NCBI RefSeq assembly: GCF_011039205.1
Contig: NZ_JAAKEL010000013.1
Location: forward strand, 1-64,000
Length of the DNA stretch: 64,000 nucleotides
Source of the DNA: Dysgonomonas sp. ZJ279
GTDB lineage: Bacteria > Bacteroidota > Bacteroidia > Bacteroidales > Dysgonomonadaceae
Reading direction: 5' to 3'
Both the position numbers and the translations under genes were made by a program. Below the pieces are notes generated by a model. That model was given only the letters and a program-made list of their open reading frames with translations. It was not told the origin of the DNA and made no database searches. Of this stretch, positions 44,291 through 54,303 are shown one piece after another (positions within the stretch are counted from its first letter, which is position 1; the number at the start of each line of letters is the position of its first letter).

Positions 44291-45958
44291 ATGATCGATA
44301 AAAATTTTGTAAAACTTTACGAAGACAGCTTCAAATACAATTGGGATCTTCCGGCACTTTCCGACTATTCGGAACAAAGCACGCTTTATTATAAAGATCT
44401 TGCAAAAGAAATTGCACGTGTCCATCTATTACTGAAAGGAGCAAATATAAAAACAGGAGATAAAATAGCGCTCATTGGCAAAAACAATATACCATGGTGC
44501 GTTAGTTATTTAGCTGTTATACACTATGGGGCTATCATAGTTCCTATATTACAGGATTTCCATGCTGACAATGTACAGCATATTATCAATCATTCGGAAG
44601 CAAAACTGTTATTTACAGGCAACCAAATATGGGACAACCTCGATGAAGATCGATTGCCACTGATAAGAGGTGTATTTTCAGTAAATGATCTCAAATTTAA
44701 TTGTTTGTATGAACAAAAAGGCGAAAGACTATCATCTATAGCCTCCTCTCTTGAGAGCCTTATGGCAGAAAAGTATCTGAGTGGCTATTCTCAAGGTGAT
44801 GTGAAATACGCAGAGGTGGATAATTCGGAGGTTGTTCTCATTAATTATACATCAGGCACTACGGGCTTCAGCAAAGGAGTTATGCTGACAGCAAATAATC
44901 TGGCGGGAAATATAACTCATGCTCATTATCTACAACTTCTCTTTAGAGGACAAAACATTGTATCCTTCCTTCCTTTAGCCCATGCATACGGATGCGCATT
45001 CGAGTTTTTATACTCGCTGAGCGAAGGTTCACACACAACATTACTAGGCAAAACTCCATCACCCAAGATTCTCACCCAAGCCTTTGCGGATGTAAAACCA
45101 AATCTCATTATTTCTGTTCCACTTGTTATAGAAAAAATATACAAAAAAGCCATTCTTCCCAAAATAGAAAAACCAGCCATAAAAGCTGCATTAAAAATAC
45201 CAATCCTCAAAGATCGGGTATATGCTAAAATCAGGCAAGGACTAATGGACGCACTTGGCGGTAACTTCCACGAAGTAATAATTGGTGGTGCTGCACTGAA
45301 CAAAGAAGTTGAAGCGTTCTTACATAAAATTAAGTTTCCTTTCACCGTAGGTTATGGCATGACCGAATGCGGACCTTTAATTTCTTACGATCATAATTAT
45401 GATTTTATCCCCACTTCGTGTGGCAAGGTATTAGATAATATAATGGAAGTAAGGATAGATTCTGCCGATCCATATAATATTGTAGGCGAGATTCAGGTAA
45501 GAGGAGAAAATGTAATGAAAGGTTATTATAAAAATGAAGAGGCGACCAAAGCTGCATTTACGGAGGATGGTTGGCTTAAAACAGGTGATTTGGGAACAAT
45601 AGACCGCGACAATCGTATATTTATCAGAGGCCGGTGTAAAACGATGCTACTTGGACCTAGCGGACAAAATATATTTCCGGAAGAAATAGAAGCAAGACTG
45701 AACAACATGCCATTCGTTATGGAAAGCCTTGTTGTGGAACGAAGCGGTAAATTAGTAGCACTTATTCACCCTGATTATGAATCGATGGATTCAGCTCAAA
45801 TAGAACAAAATATGCTTCCTGAGATAATGGAAGAAAATAAACGCACTTTGAACAAATTACTAGCCAGCTACGAAAATATAGCATCAGTACAAATATATGC
45901 CAGTGAATTTGAGAAGACCCCAAAGAAAAGTATTAAGCGATATTTATATGAAAACTAG
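44291..45958 (+). CDS. AMP-binding long-chain acyl-CoA ligase
   Basis: About 555 residues of the ANL superfamily (acyl-CoA synthetase). Motifs are the phosphate loop LINYTSGTTGFSKGVMLTAN, the GYGMTECGPLISYD motif with the Thr-Glu pair, KTGDLGTIDRDNRIFIRGR (hinge region), and a C-terminal KTPKKSIKRYLYEN with the catalytic Lys zone. It activates fatty acids to acyl-AMP then acyl-CoA. The start ATG at 44291 is chosen because the promoter ends at 44263. Chain-length specificity cannot be told. Confidence 0.88.
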   Translation: MIDKNFVKLYEDSFKYNWDLPALSDYSEQSTLYYKDLAKEIARVHLLLKGANIKTGDKIALIGKNNIPWCVSYLAVIHYGAIIVPILQDFHADNVQHIINHSEAKLLFTGNQIWDNLDEDRLPLIRGVFSVNDLKFNCLYEQKGERLSSIASSLESLMAEKYLSGYSQGDVKYAEVDNSEVVLINYTSGTTGFSKGVMLTANNLAGNITHAHYLQLLFRGQNIVSFLPLAHAYGCAFEFLYSLSEGSHTTLLGKTPSPKILTQAFADVKPNLIISVPLVIEKIYKKAILPKIEKPAIKAALKIPILKDRVYAKIRQGLMDALGGNFHEVIIGGAALNKEVEAFLHKIKFPFTVGYGMTECGPLISYDHNYDFIPTSCGKVLDNIMEVRIDSADPYNIVGEIQVRGENVMKGYYKNEEATKAAFTEDGWLKTGDLGTIDRDNRIFIRGRCKTMLLGPSGQNIFPEEIEARLNNMPFVMESLVVERSGKLVALIHPDYESMDSAQIEQNMLPEIMEENKRTLNKLLASYENIASVQIYASEFEKTPKKSIKRYLYEN

Positions 45959-46042
45959 GGCTTCTCAGAACTAAAATAAGAAAAAAAATAAAAAACATTA
46001 AAAAAAATACATTTGTGTTATATAACATATAATAAATATGTG

Positions 46043-46050
46043 TATATTTG
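46043..46050 (+). promoter_or_regulatory. Bacteroidota -7 box (TATATTTG) before the small lipoprotein
   Basis: A perfect TATATTTG 62 bases ahead of the ATG at 46113, in a very AT-rich context. The nearest TTTG upstream (46012) is 27 bases away, longer than usual. Confidence 0.55.
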
Positions 46051-46112
46051 CATCGTGTTATCAATAAAATAACTCGAATACATTTACCGTTTAAGTTAAA
46101 TAGAAAAGAAAA

Positions 46113-46331
46113 ATGAAAAAATTAGTATTATTCGCTGTTGCTGCTATCGCAATTACTTTCGCATCTTGTGGAAACAATGCTGCTCAAAACGCAGAAGAAG
46201 CTGCTAAAAAAACTGCTGATTCTCTAGCTGTTGAAGCTGCAAAACTTCAAGAAGCTGCTGCTGCTCAAAGCGATTCTTTAGTTAACGCTGCTGACTCTCT
46301 TGTACAAGAAGTTAAAGCTGAAGTTAAATAA
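46113..46331 (+). CDS. Small Ala-rich lipoprotein
   Basis: A 72-residue lipoprotein: signal with lipobox FASCG (Cys19), then an almost entirely helical, Ala/Glu/Ser-rich mature chain with three DSL triplets (residues 36, 54, 61) and a C-terminal Lys. Codons are strongly biased (Ala mostly GCT), which suggests high expression, and it has its own promoter and terminator. Layout and size recall Lpp-type helical lipoproteins, but no peptidoglycan linkage is shown; that is speculation. Its target and role are unknown. Confidence 0.8.
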   Translation: MKKLVLFAVAAIAITFASCGNNAAQNAEEAAKKTADSLAVEAAKLQEAAAAQSDSLVNAADSLVQEVKAEVK

Positions 46332-46358
46332 TAGAAGCAAAACAGCCTTAATGGTTAT

Positions 46359-46385
46359 AACCTGTATGAGTTACTCATATAGGTT
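46359..46385 (+). terminator. Intrinsic terminator after the small lipoprotein
   Basis: A 12-bp stem with one G-T wobble (46359-46370 with 46374-46385, core AACCTGTATGAG) and a 3-nt loop, followed by TTTTT. Confidence 0.85.
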
Positions 46386-46556
46386 TTTTTAATTTATACA
46401 AAACCATTCAATGCCAATATTCGTTGTATTTGAACAGACTTTACAAATATTCAGATAAAAAATAACTACCTTTACATAAAGATTGGCTATCGTCAAGTCA
46501 GTAGCTCAGAACAAACTCGTAAGCACAAAACATTCTAACAAATTATTATTTATTTA

Positions 46557-47417
46557 ATGGAAGTAGAAAAAGAACACTGGGATATAGAGATAAAACCGAG
46601 AGGCTGTAATTTCTCGCTTAATCTCAAAGAAGTTTGGCAATATAGAGACTTGCTACAAATGTACATCAAGCGAGATATTGTAACAATGTACAAGCAAACA
46701 GTTCTTGGACCTCTATGGTTTATTATACAGCCACTATTCACAACAGTTATGTACATGTTTGTATTTGGTGGAATTGCGAACATACCAACAGACGGCTTAC
46801 CTCAGATGCTATTTTATCTAGCCGGAATCCTTTGCTGGAGCTATTTTGGAGATTGTTTGGGCAGAGCCTCCGGAACTTTTTCTCAAAATGCAGGTGTATT
46901 CAGCAAAGTTTACTTTCCTCGCCTGGTTGTTCCCATTTCTGCTATAACCTCTAACTTAATCCGCCTAGTAATACAATTAGCTATTTTCTTGATTGTCTAC
47001 TTCTATTATATATACAACGGAGAAAATCTACAACCTAATTCGACATTATTCTTATTACCTCTGCTTATTTTAATGTTAGCAGGTCTAGGGATGGGATTTG
47101 GAATTATAATTTCATCTTTGACGACAAAATACAGAGACCTTGCCATATTATTTGGCTTTATTACTCAGCTTTGGATGTATGCAACTCCCATTATATATCC
47201 TTTATCGGCTATACCACCCAAATACAGTGGAGTAAAATGGATAATAGAATTAAATCCTCTTACATCAATTGTTGAAACTTTTAAATACAGTTTTACCGGA
47301 GCCGGAACATTTAGCTGGTTTTCACTAGCATATAGTTTCATTTTTACAATTGTAGTCGTAGTAATCGGCTCATGGATGTTCAACAAAATTGAACGGAAGT
47401 TTGTTGATGTAGTATAA
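46557..47417 (+). CDS. wzm: Polysaccharide ABC exporter, permease Wzm
   Basis: A 286-residue, six-span permease of the ABC-2 polysaccharide-export type. Family marks are VWQYRDLLQMYIKRDIVTMY, the KQTVLGPLWFIIQPLFTT segment before span 1, KVYFPRLVVPISAITSNLIR, and LWMYATPIIYPLSAIPPKY. It pairs with the ATPase encoded 20 bases downstream to move lipid-linked glycan across the inner membrane. A weak -7-like box (TACCTTTA, 46467-46474) lies upstream. It heads the surface-glycan locus. Confidence 0.92.
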   Translation: MEVEKEHWDIEIKPRGCNFSLNLKEVWQYRDLLQMYIKRDIVTMYKQTVLGPLWFIIQPLFTTVMYMFVFGGIANIPTDGLPQMLFYLAGILCWSYFGDCLGRASGTFSQNAGVFSKVYFPRLVVPISAITSNLIRLVIQLAIFLIVYFYYIYNGENLQPNSTLFLLPLLILMLAGLGMGFGIIISSLTTKYRDLAILFGFITQLWMYATPIIYPLSAIPPKYSGVKWIIELNPLTSIVETFKYSFTGAGTFSWFSLAYSFIFTIVVVVIGSWMFNKIERKFVDVV

Positions 47418-47437
47418 TCTAAAAGGAACAAGAAATA

Positions 47438-48697
47438 ATGTCTGATATAGCAATAAAATTCGAAAATATTTCTAAACAATACCGCCTTGGCACAATTGGC
47501 ACAGGAACTATTAGTCACGACCTGAACAGATGGTGGCATGTGGTTAGGGGTAAAGAAGATCCCTATCTCAAAATTGGCGAAGTGAATGATCGCTCGTCGA
47601 AGGCTACCAGTGACTATGTATGGGCGCTCAGAGATATAAGTTTTGAAGTTAAACAGGGAGAAGTACTTGGTATCATTGGTAAGAATGGTGCCGGAAAATC
47701 TACTCTTCTAAAAATTCTATCGAGAGTAACGTCTCCTACAACTGGCACAATTAAAGCAAAAGGGCGTATTGCTTCACTTTTAGAAGTAGGCACAGGCTTT
47801 CATCCTGAAATGACAGGCCGGGAAAACATATACATGAATGGTTCTATCATGGGGATGACGAAGGCAGAAATCACAAGAAAACTGGATGAAATAGTTGACT
47901 TTGCCGGTATTGAAAAGTACATAGATACACCGACAAAGCGTTACTCATCGGGAATGACTGTAAGGTTAGGATTTGCTATTGCCGCCCATCTAGAACCGGA
48001 AATACTTGTAGTCGATGAAGTTTTAGCAGTAGGTGATGCAGAGTTTCAGAAGAAAGCTATAGGTAAAATGCAAGATGTATCGAAGGGTGAAGGTAGAACG
48101 GTGTTGTTTGTGAGCCATAATCTTGAGGCAGTAAGAGAATTATGTTCAAAGTGCATACTGTTAACATCCGGAAGTGTTGCTTTTTCTGGAGAAACAGATG
48201 ATGTTCTAAATGAATATATCAGATTATCTAATGAAGATAAAGCAGGTGAAATATTAGTAAAGAAAGACAATTTCACTTTTCTCGGATTCAATAATAATGA
48301 GAATAGTTTGCGTAATCTTAAGATAGACGATGATATCAATTTAGAATTAAAGTTCCAAACGAAAGAAGATTGGAAAAATGTATTTATTGATATAAGTATC
48401 CGAAACAAAAAGGAGCAAATGATAATAGATAATAAAGCAAAATTCATCTCGCAAGGGATTGATTTCAAAGCAGGTGAGACTTCTATTGTTTCATACACTG
48501 TAAAAAAACCATATCTAGCCCCTGGAGACTATTATATTACACTATACATTTATAATAAAGATGGAAGAATTTATTGGCATGAACTTATTCCACTATTAAC
48601 AATAAATAGCACAAATACATACGATAATGCACAGACAATCCTTCTTGATGATGTGAAAGGAATTATACTTCCCAATTTCAAAATTGAGAAAACATGA
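47438..48697 (+). CDS. wzt: Polysaccharide ABC exporter, ATPase Wzt with C-terminal domain
   Basis: A 419-residue protein. The ATPase part (1-255) has Walker A GKNGAGKST (81-89), signature KRYSSGMTVRLGFA and Walker B ILVVDEVLAVGD. The following 160 residues are strand-rich and correspond to the Wzt C-terminal domain that in O9a-type systems recognises the non-reducing end of the finished glycan. This implies a chain-terminating modification. It overlaps the next glycosyltransferase gene by 4 bases. Confidence 0.92.
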   Translation: MSDIAIKFENISKQYRLGTIGTGTISHDLNRWWHVVRGKEDPYLKIGEVNDRSSKATSDYVWALRDISFEVKQGEVLGIIGKNGAGKSTLLKILSRVTSPTTGTIKAKGRIASLLEVGTGFHPEMTGRENIYMNGSIMGMTKAEITRKLDEIVDFAGIEKYIDTPTKRYSSGMTVRLGFAIAAHLEPEILVVDEVLAVGDAEFQKKAIGKMQDVSKGEGRTVLFVSHNLEAVRELCSKCILLTSGSVAFSGETDDVLNEYIRLSNEDKAGEILVKKDNFTFLGFNNNENSLRNLKIDDDINLELKFQTKEDWKNVFIDISIRNKKEQMIIDNKAKFISQGIDFKAGETSIVSYTVKKPYLAPGDYYITLYIYNKDGRIYWHELIPLLTINSTNTYDNAQTILLDDVKGIILPNFKIEKT

Positions 48698-49992
48698 AAA
48701 AAATACTCATTATAAGCCCTGATATACCTTATCCTCTAACCAAAGGAGGAAGACAGGGTGTTTTTCATTTTATAGACAAGCTAAGAGATAGATATGATAT
48801 TTCCCTTTTATTTATTTTAGAGAATATTGATAAGGAATCGTATATTGAATTAAGCTCCCTATGGAATAATGTGACGTTCTATCCGCTAGAACGGCCTGCC
48901 ATTCAAGAGAGAAAAGAATCGTTATTTTCCAAGCTATATAATTTACCTTATAAGGTTAAGGATAAAATAATGTATTATTCTAAAAAAAATGATACAGATA
49001 AAGTAAGTAATTCTGATTTTGTAAGAGACAACAGCACTTTGAATAGTTCTTTAGTGCTTGTGCATTCAAAAGAATTTATAGACTATGTAACAAAAATAGC
49101 AACACAGGAATTTGATATAATACAAGTTGAATTTTATCCCCTACTATCTCTGGTACACATACTACCTGCTAATGTTGAAAAAATATTTATTCACCACGAA
49201 CTACGGTATGTAAGAAATGAAATAGAGATGTCTTTTTTCCAAAAAGTAACCAATTGGGATAAATATGTATTCAAATCATCAAAATTATTCGAGATAGAAA
49301 CCTTACGACTATACGATAAAATTGTAACAGTTACGGATATAGATAAACTAAAACTGGAACAAGAACTTGAAGGAAAACCTATCTTCGGCTCCCCATTAAT
49401 GGTTAATATGCCTGAAGACAATCTCACCTACAAATATAAATTTAATAATAAACTGACTTTTGTAGCGAGTGCAACACACTTCCCTAATTATGATGGCATT
49501 AAGTGGTTTATTTCGAATATTTGGCAGCAGGTATATAAAAAGCATCCTGAATTAGAACTGCATATAATTGGCGGTGGATGGAATGCCGAAATGTTCCAAG
49601 ATATAGAGCTCCCTAAGAACATCTTTTTTGACGGATATGTAAAAAATTTAAAAGATATACTACCTAACTCTATTTCAATCATCCCAATAAGGATAGGAAG
49701 TGGAATGAGAATGAAAATTATAGATGCTGTTAATTTCAAAATACCTTTTATCACAACGAGTGTTGGAGTAGAAGGACTGGATTTTATTAATGGAAGAGAC
49801 TGCCTTATTGCAGATGATGCCAACAGCTTTGCCCAACATATAACGGATTTAACTAAAAACGAATTATTACAGAATAATCTCATTTTGAGTTCTCATAATA
49901 CGTTACGTAATATGTATAACGAAGACATCTTAATAAATAAAAGAATGCTTGTTTACGAAACAAGCATACCTGATAAAGAATTCGGTAAATAA
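48694..49992 (+). CDS. Glycosyltransferase family 4-type
   Basis: A 432-residue GT-B transferase. The N-terminal Rossmann part starts KILIISPDIPYPLTKGGRQG, and the C-terminal nucleotide-sugar domain has ELHIIGGGWN, SIIPIRIGSGMRMKIIDAV and VGVEGLDFINGRDCLIAD. It resembles the family of sugar transferases that begin with a PYPLTKGG-type loop. Donor and acceptor unknown. Translationally coupled to wzt. Confidence 0.85.
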   Translation: MKKILIISPDIPYPLTKGGRQGVFHFIDKLRDRYDISLLFILENIDKESYIELSSLWNNVTFYPLERPAIQERKESLFSKLYNLPYKVKDKIMYYSKKNDTDKVSNSDFVRDNSTLNSSLVLVHSKEFIDYVTKIATQEFDIIQVEFYPLLSLVHILPANVEKIFIHHELRYVRNEIEMSFFQKVTNWDKYVFKSSKLFEIETLRLYDKIVTVTDIDKLKLEQELEGKPIFGSPLMVNMPEDNLTYKYKFNNKLTFVASATHFPNYDGIKWFISNIWQQVYKKHPELELHIIGGGWNAEMFQDIELPKNIFFDGYVKNLKDILPNSISIIPIRIGSGMRMKIIDAVNFKIPFITTSVGVEGLDFINGRDCLIADDANSFAQHITDLTKNELLQNNLILSSHNTLRNMYNEDILINKRMLVYETSIPDKEFGK

Positions 49993-50029
49993 GTATATTA
50001 GATAGTACAAAGTTTAAATAGAAAAAATA

Positions 50030-50983
50030 ATGATATCGGTTATTCTTCCCAATTATAATCATGCTGCTTTTCTTAAGCAAAGAATTGATTCTATACTAAA
50101 TCAAACTTATAAAGATTTTGAGCTTATTATATTGGATGATAAATCGCCCGATAACAGTAAAGATATCATAGAACAATATAGAGGAAACGAACATATATCA
50201 CACATAGTATACAATGACGTAAACACTGGATCTACATTTAAACAATGGAATAAGGGCATCCAGATTGCAAAAGGTGAGTATATCTGGATTGCAGAGAGTG
50301 ACGACTGTGCTGACAATAATTTATTACAGACTTTGGTCACAAACATCCAAAAAGATAAAAATATTTTCATTTCATTTTGTCAATCTTTTGAAATAAATGG
50401 ACAGAATGAAATCGCTGGAGATTGGATATTCAGAACTCAGGATATGGTTGATTCTGAAATATTTAATTCTGATTTTACAATGAACGGCCAGGAGTTCATT
50501 ACTAAATATTTAATAGAAAGAAATGTTATTCCGAATGCGAGTGCTGTTTTGTTCAAAAAAGAAGAATTCTCTAAAATAGGAAACGTTCCATCAAATATAG
50601 GCTTTGCCGGCGATTGGCTGCTATGGCTGCAACTCCTATCGGCAGGGGATATCGCTTATTCTCATCATAGGTACAATTATTTTAGAAGACATGATAAAAG
50701 TGTAGTTGTATCAACAACAAATAAGAAAATATTTTTAAAAGAATACGAACTAAAGATGCGATTCGCATATCAGAAGTATATGAATCGACACAATAAAATC
50801 ACACATTTGATTAAATTAAATAAAAAATATATCGAAAGTAGTTCTATTCTGGAGGCACGATTTTTATGGAATAATAAGAAATACATAAAAGCTCTGAAAT
50901 ATTACTTATTCTCGATCCGATACTCTAGTGATTTAGTTCAAGTATTACAGCGTGGATTTAAATATGTATTTAGCAAAAAATAG
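50030..50983 (+). CDS. Glycosyltransferase family 2
   Basis: A 317-residue GT-A fold enzyme: SVILPNYNHAAFLKQRIDSI, LIILDDKSPDNSKDII, the DxD-type WIAESDDCADNN, and a late GFAGDWLLWLQLLSAGD with the catalytic Asp zone. A C-terminal helical tail (about 230-317) may bind membrane. Specificity unknown; part of the locus running from 46557. Confidence 0.87.
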   Translation: MISVILPNYNHAAFLKQRIDSILNQTYKDFELIILDDKSPDNSKDIIEQYRGNEHISHIVYNDVNTGSTFKQWNKGIQIAKGEYIWIAESDDCADNNLLQTLVTNIQKDKNIFISFCQSFEINGQNEIAGDWIFRTQDMVDSEIFNSDFTMNGQEFITKYLIERNVIPNASAVLFKKEEFSKIGNVPSNIGFAGDWLLWLQLLSAGDIAYSHHRYNYFRRHDKSVVVSTTNKKIFLKEYELKMRFAYQKYMNRHNKITHLIKLNKKYIESSSILEARFLWNNKKYIKALKYYLFSIRYSSDLVQVLQRGFKYVFSKK

Positions 50984-50998
50984 TTATTTTTATTAATA

Positions 50999-52126
50999 AT
51001 GATAAATATAGCCCACATATCTCCCAATCAGAATGCATATTCTGAGACCTTTATTCAAAGCCATAAAAAGCATTTTAAAGGTAATGTCAGTTTCTATTAT
51101 GGAGGAAGCCACCCTCAATATTTGGAAGGAGAGGGTTTAATTCCCACTAAAAATAAGGTTAGATTAGAATTCTATATAAAAAGACTCCTGTCTAAAGAAG
51201 TATCCGCAGACTTCTTTAGAGAGAAAGCTTTGATAAACTCTTTCAAAGAAAAGAAAATAGATGTTGTATATGCCGAATTTGGCTTGACCGGCGTTGCAAT
51301 GATGAATGTTTGTAAAAAACTAAGAATTCCTCTGATCGTAAACTTTCATGGATACGAAATTTCGGTAACTTCTTTAGTTGAAGAATATAAATACAGATAT
51401 ATCGAACTTTTTCATTTTGCGACAGCAATCATAGCTGTCTCTAAGGTAATGCAACAGCGATTAATAGATTTAGGATGTCCTCCTGAAAAAATAACATATA
51501 CGCCATGCCCACCTGACAATTCTTTTTTTGATATTGTCCCTGATTATTCTGGAGAGATATTTTTGGCCATTGGACGCTTTACTGAAAAAAAAGCTCCATA
51601 CTATACAATCTTAGCGTTTAAGAAAGTGTTAGAGAAACATCCGACAGCACAGCTTTATTTCGCTGGCGATGGGCCCTTATTTGAAGTCTGTGTAAACCTA
51701 GTTCGCTATTTTAAGCTACAGAATAATATTCATCTGCTTGGTAGTCGTCCCCATCAAGAATTATTTCATTATTATTCTATTGCGAAAGGTTTTATACAAC
51801 ATTCAATCACAGCTATGAGTGGTGATATGGAAGGGACTCCGGTAGCAATACTGGAAGCATCTGCAGCAGCGCTACCAGTCGTATCTACAAAACATGCCGG
51901 AATTCCTGATGTTATTATTAATAACGAGACCGGCCTGTTGGTTGATGAACACGATGTAGACCAGATGGCGGATAAGATAATCTATTTGATAGAGAATAAA
52001 GAAGTTGCTGAAGCAATGGGTAAAGCTGGTCGCCTGAACATAAAAGAAAATTTTTGTTTAGACATCCATATGAGTAAACTTAACAAAGTGATACAAAATA
52101 GTATTCATGACAAATTAAAAATATAA
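50999..52126 (+). CDS. Glycosyltransferase family 4
   Basis: A 375-residue GT4 enzyme: N-terminal AHISPNQNAYSETFIQSH, VNFHGYEIS near the interdomain region, LAIGRFTEKKAPYYTILAF and GDGPLFEVC starting the C-terminal domain. The EX7E motif region reads EGTPVAILEASAAALPVVST. It resembles colanic-acid-type WcaL/AmsK transferases. Retaining mechanism from the family; sugar unknown. Confidence 0.9.
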   Translation: MINIAHISPNQNAYSETFIQSHKKHFKGNVSFYYGGSHPQYLEGEGLIPTKNKVRLEFYIKRLLSKEVSADFFREKALINSFKEKKIDVVYAEFGLTGVAMMNVCKKLRIPLIVNFHGYEISVTSLVEEYKYRYIELFHFATAIIAVSKVMQQRLIDLGCPPEKITYTPCPPDNSFFDIVPDYSGEIFLAIGRFTEKKAPYYTILAFKKVLEKHPTAQLYFAGDGPLFEVCVNLVRYFKLQNNIHLLGSRPHQELFHYYSIAKGFIQHSITAMSGDMEGTPVAILEASAAALPVVSTKHAGIPDVIINNETGLLVDEHDVDQMADKIIYLIENKEVAEAMGKAGRLNIKENFCLDIHMSKLNKVIQNSIHDKLKI

Positions 52127-52131
52127 TCAAA

Positions 52132-53085
52132 ATGGAATCTCATATGTTAGCTCCCATAGTGCTGTTCGTCTACAATAGACCGACACACACATTGCAAACA
52201 TTAGAGGCTTTGGCAAACAACTCTCTTGCTAAGGATTCCATCCTCTATATATATGTTGATGGTGCAAAAACAAATGCAAATGTAGAAACAATAAAGAGAA
52301 TTGAAGAGACAAAAGATATCATCAAACAGAAACAATGGTGTAAAGAAGTACATATTATAGAATCGGAAGAAAATAAAGGGCTAGCCAATTCTATTGTAGA
52401 GGGAGTGACTGATATTGTCAATAAATATGGTAAAATAATAGTATTAGAAGATGATATTGTAACATCACCCGGCTTTTTGAAATACATGAATGATGCATTA
52501 GATTTATATGAGAACAAAGATCGTGTTATGCACATATCAGGCTTTGTCCCTGTGACATCAGGCGCTGATAAATTGCCGGAAACCTACTTTCTACGTTTTA
52601 TGAGTTGCTGGGGATGGGCCACATGGAAAAAAGATTGGAGTGAATTGATTCTCGATACAGACTTTTTATACAAAACAATACCTCATCAAAAAGATTATTC
52701 GGCGTTCAATCTAGAGGGTGCCACTAATATGTTTTCACAAATAGAGGCTAACCATAATGGAACTCTCAAAACTTGGGCTATAAAATGGTATTCCACTATT
52801 TTTCTTAAAAAAGGGCTATGCCTTTACCCCCGCTATTCTGTTGTAGATAATGTCGGGATCGATGGAAGTGGCGAAAACAGTGGTAATGCACAAGATTTGT
52901 TTAAGGTAAGTCTGGCTCAATCAGTTGATGTTAAACCAATAAAGATAGAGGAGAATCTGTATGCTAAAAAATATTTAAAGAGATTCTATATTTATGGGAG
53001 AGATTCGTCTTTCAGAAAACGATTAATTCGTTCTATAAAAAAAACATTCCTTTTCAAGGTATATAAAAAACTTAGATACCAATGA
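52132..53085 (+). CDS. Glycosyltransferase (GT2/GNT-I-like)
   Basis: A 317-residue enzyme with APIVLFVYNRPTHTLQTLEA, the donor-site VLEDDIVTSPGFLKYMNDAL and FMSCWGWATWKKDW, the typical pattern of a Bacteroidota sugar-transferase group related to GNT-I. It has a basic C-terminal tail suggesting membrane association. An internal Met at residue 5 is an alternative start. It overlaps the next gene by 4 bases. Confidence 0.82.
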   Translation: MESHMLAPIVLFVYNRPTHTLQTLEALANNSLAKDSILYIYVDGAKTNANVETIKRIEETKDIIKQKQWCKEVHIIESEENKGLANSIVEGVTDIVNKYGKIIVLEDDIVTSPGFLKYMNDALDLYENKDRVMHISGFVPVTSGADKLPETYFLRFMSCWGWATWKKDWSELILDTDFLYKTIPHQKDYSAFNLEGATNMFSQIEANHNGTLKTWAIKWYSTIFLKKGLCLYPRYSVVDNVGIDGSGENSGNAQDLFKVSLAQSVDVKPIKIEENLYAKKYLKRFYIYGRDSSFRKRLIRSIKKTFLFKVYKKLRYQ

Positions 53086-54299
53086 AAGTCGTACACGTTT
53101 CAGCATCTGCCACCGGAGGAGCAGGACTTGCAGCCTACCGATTACATCTAGCTATGGAAGATATAGATGAAGTAGATAGTTATTTTGTGCAAAAAGCCGA
53201 TACCAGCAATGAACAGGCAGCCAATAATACCTATACAGTACCGGAGAGGCATTCTATACCTTACAGAATACTAAGAAAGCTAAGACTTACTCCTGAATAT
53301 GTAAATCAGAAACGAATACCAAAGTTCTCGAATAATTATCAATACGAGATAGCTACGTTCCCGACAACATCGTACAGAATAGAAGATTTCCCACTGATTA
53401 AAGATGCAGATATAATTCATTTGCATTGGGTAGCCGATTTCCTGAACTATCCAACTTTTTTCAAGAAAGTGAAGCAACCTATTGTATGGACACTTCACGA
53501 TAAGAACCCATTTCACGGATTATTTCATACAGAAACAGACGAGGCTGCAAATAAATCCACGTATGGAAATTTAGATGCTCAGATTTTAAAGAGTAAGGAA
53601 GAATATATACATCAAAATAATAATATACATATAGTTACGCCATCAGATTGGCTAAAAAAGAAATCGGAAAACAGCCAAATATTTAAACAATATCCTCATT
53701 ATCTGATACCCAATAGTATCGATCTATCGAAGTGTAATATTAATAGAAAGGAGGCCAAGAAAGAGTTAAATGTGAATAATGGACTAAAAACTCTGTTCTT
53801 CATCGCCCATTCGATAGATATACCTCGCAGAGGCTTTTTCCTCTTGCGTGACGCTATAGAAAAACTTGGATATACCAATTTCAATCTGATTACGCTAGGT
53901 GGTGATAGAATTGATATTAACAGTAATATTAACCACATTCATTACACAACCACTCATAACGAAACATTGATAAATACTATTTACTCAGCATCCGATCTGA
54001 TGGTACTGCCAACAATGGAAGACAACCTGCCTAACGTGATGCTTGAGTCGTTTGCAAATGGAACCCCCGTTCTTAGTTTTAGCAATGGAGGTATGGCGGA
54101 ACACATAAAAACAGGTGAGAACGGCATCCTTATCGACAATATAAGTGTAGAATCTTTAACCGACGGACTTAAAGATTTTCTAGATAATAAGTATACCTTT
54201 GATGAACAGCTAATAAGAGATTATGCGGAAGAGCATTTTTCACCTAAATTACAAACAGACAGATATATAAACTTATATAAGAATATACTGAATAAATAG
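53082..54299 (+). CDS. Glycosyltransferase family 4
   Basis: A 405-residue GT-B enzyme beginning KVVHVSASATGGAGLAAYRL, with IIHLHWVADFLNYPTFFKK, VWTLHDKNPFHG, and a C-terminal SDLMVLPTMEDNLPNVMLES that holds the EX7E-type motif. It is like WcaC-type colanic acid transferases. It overlaps the preceding gene by 4 bases and is followed 4 bases later by a GT2 gene. Confidence 0.88.
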   Translation: MKVVHVSASATGGAGLAAYRLHLAMEDIDEVDSYFVQKADTSNEQAANNTYTVPERHSIPYRILRKLRLTPEYVNQKRIPKFSNNYQYEIATFPTTSYRIEDFPLIKDADIIHLHWVADFLNYPTFFKKVKQPIVWTLHDKNPFHGLFHTETDEAANKSTYGNLDAQILKSKEEYIHQNNNIHIVTPSDWLKKKSENSQIFKQYPHYLIPNSIDLSKCNINRKEAKKELNVNNGLKTLFFIAHSIDIPRRGFFLLRDAIEKLGYTNFNLITLGGDRIDINSNINHIHYTTTHNETLINTIYSASDLMVLPTMEDNLPNVMLESFANGTPVLSFSNGGMAEHIKTGENGILIDNISVESLTDGLKDFLDNKYTFDEQLIRDYAEEHFSPKLQTDRYINLYKNILNK

Positions 54300-54303
54300 A
54301 CAC

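Noticed and set aside
44926-45345. Minus-strand frame of 139 codons
   Set aside because: It is antisense to conserved blocks of the acyl-CoA ligase and has no recognisable domain.
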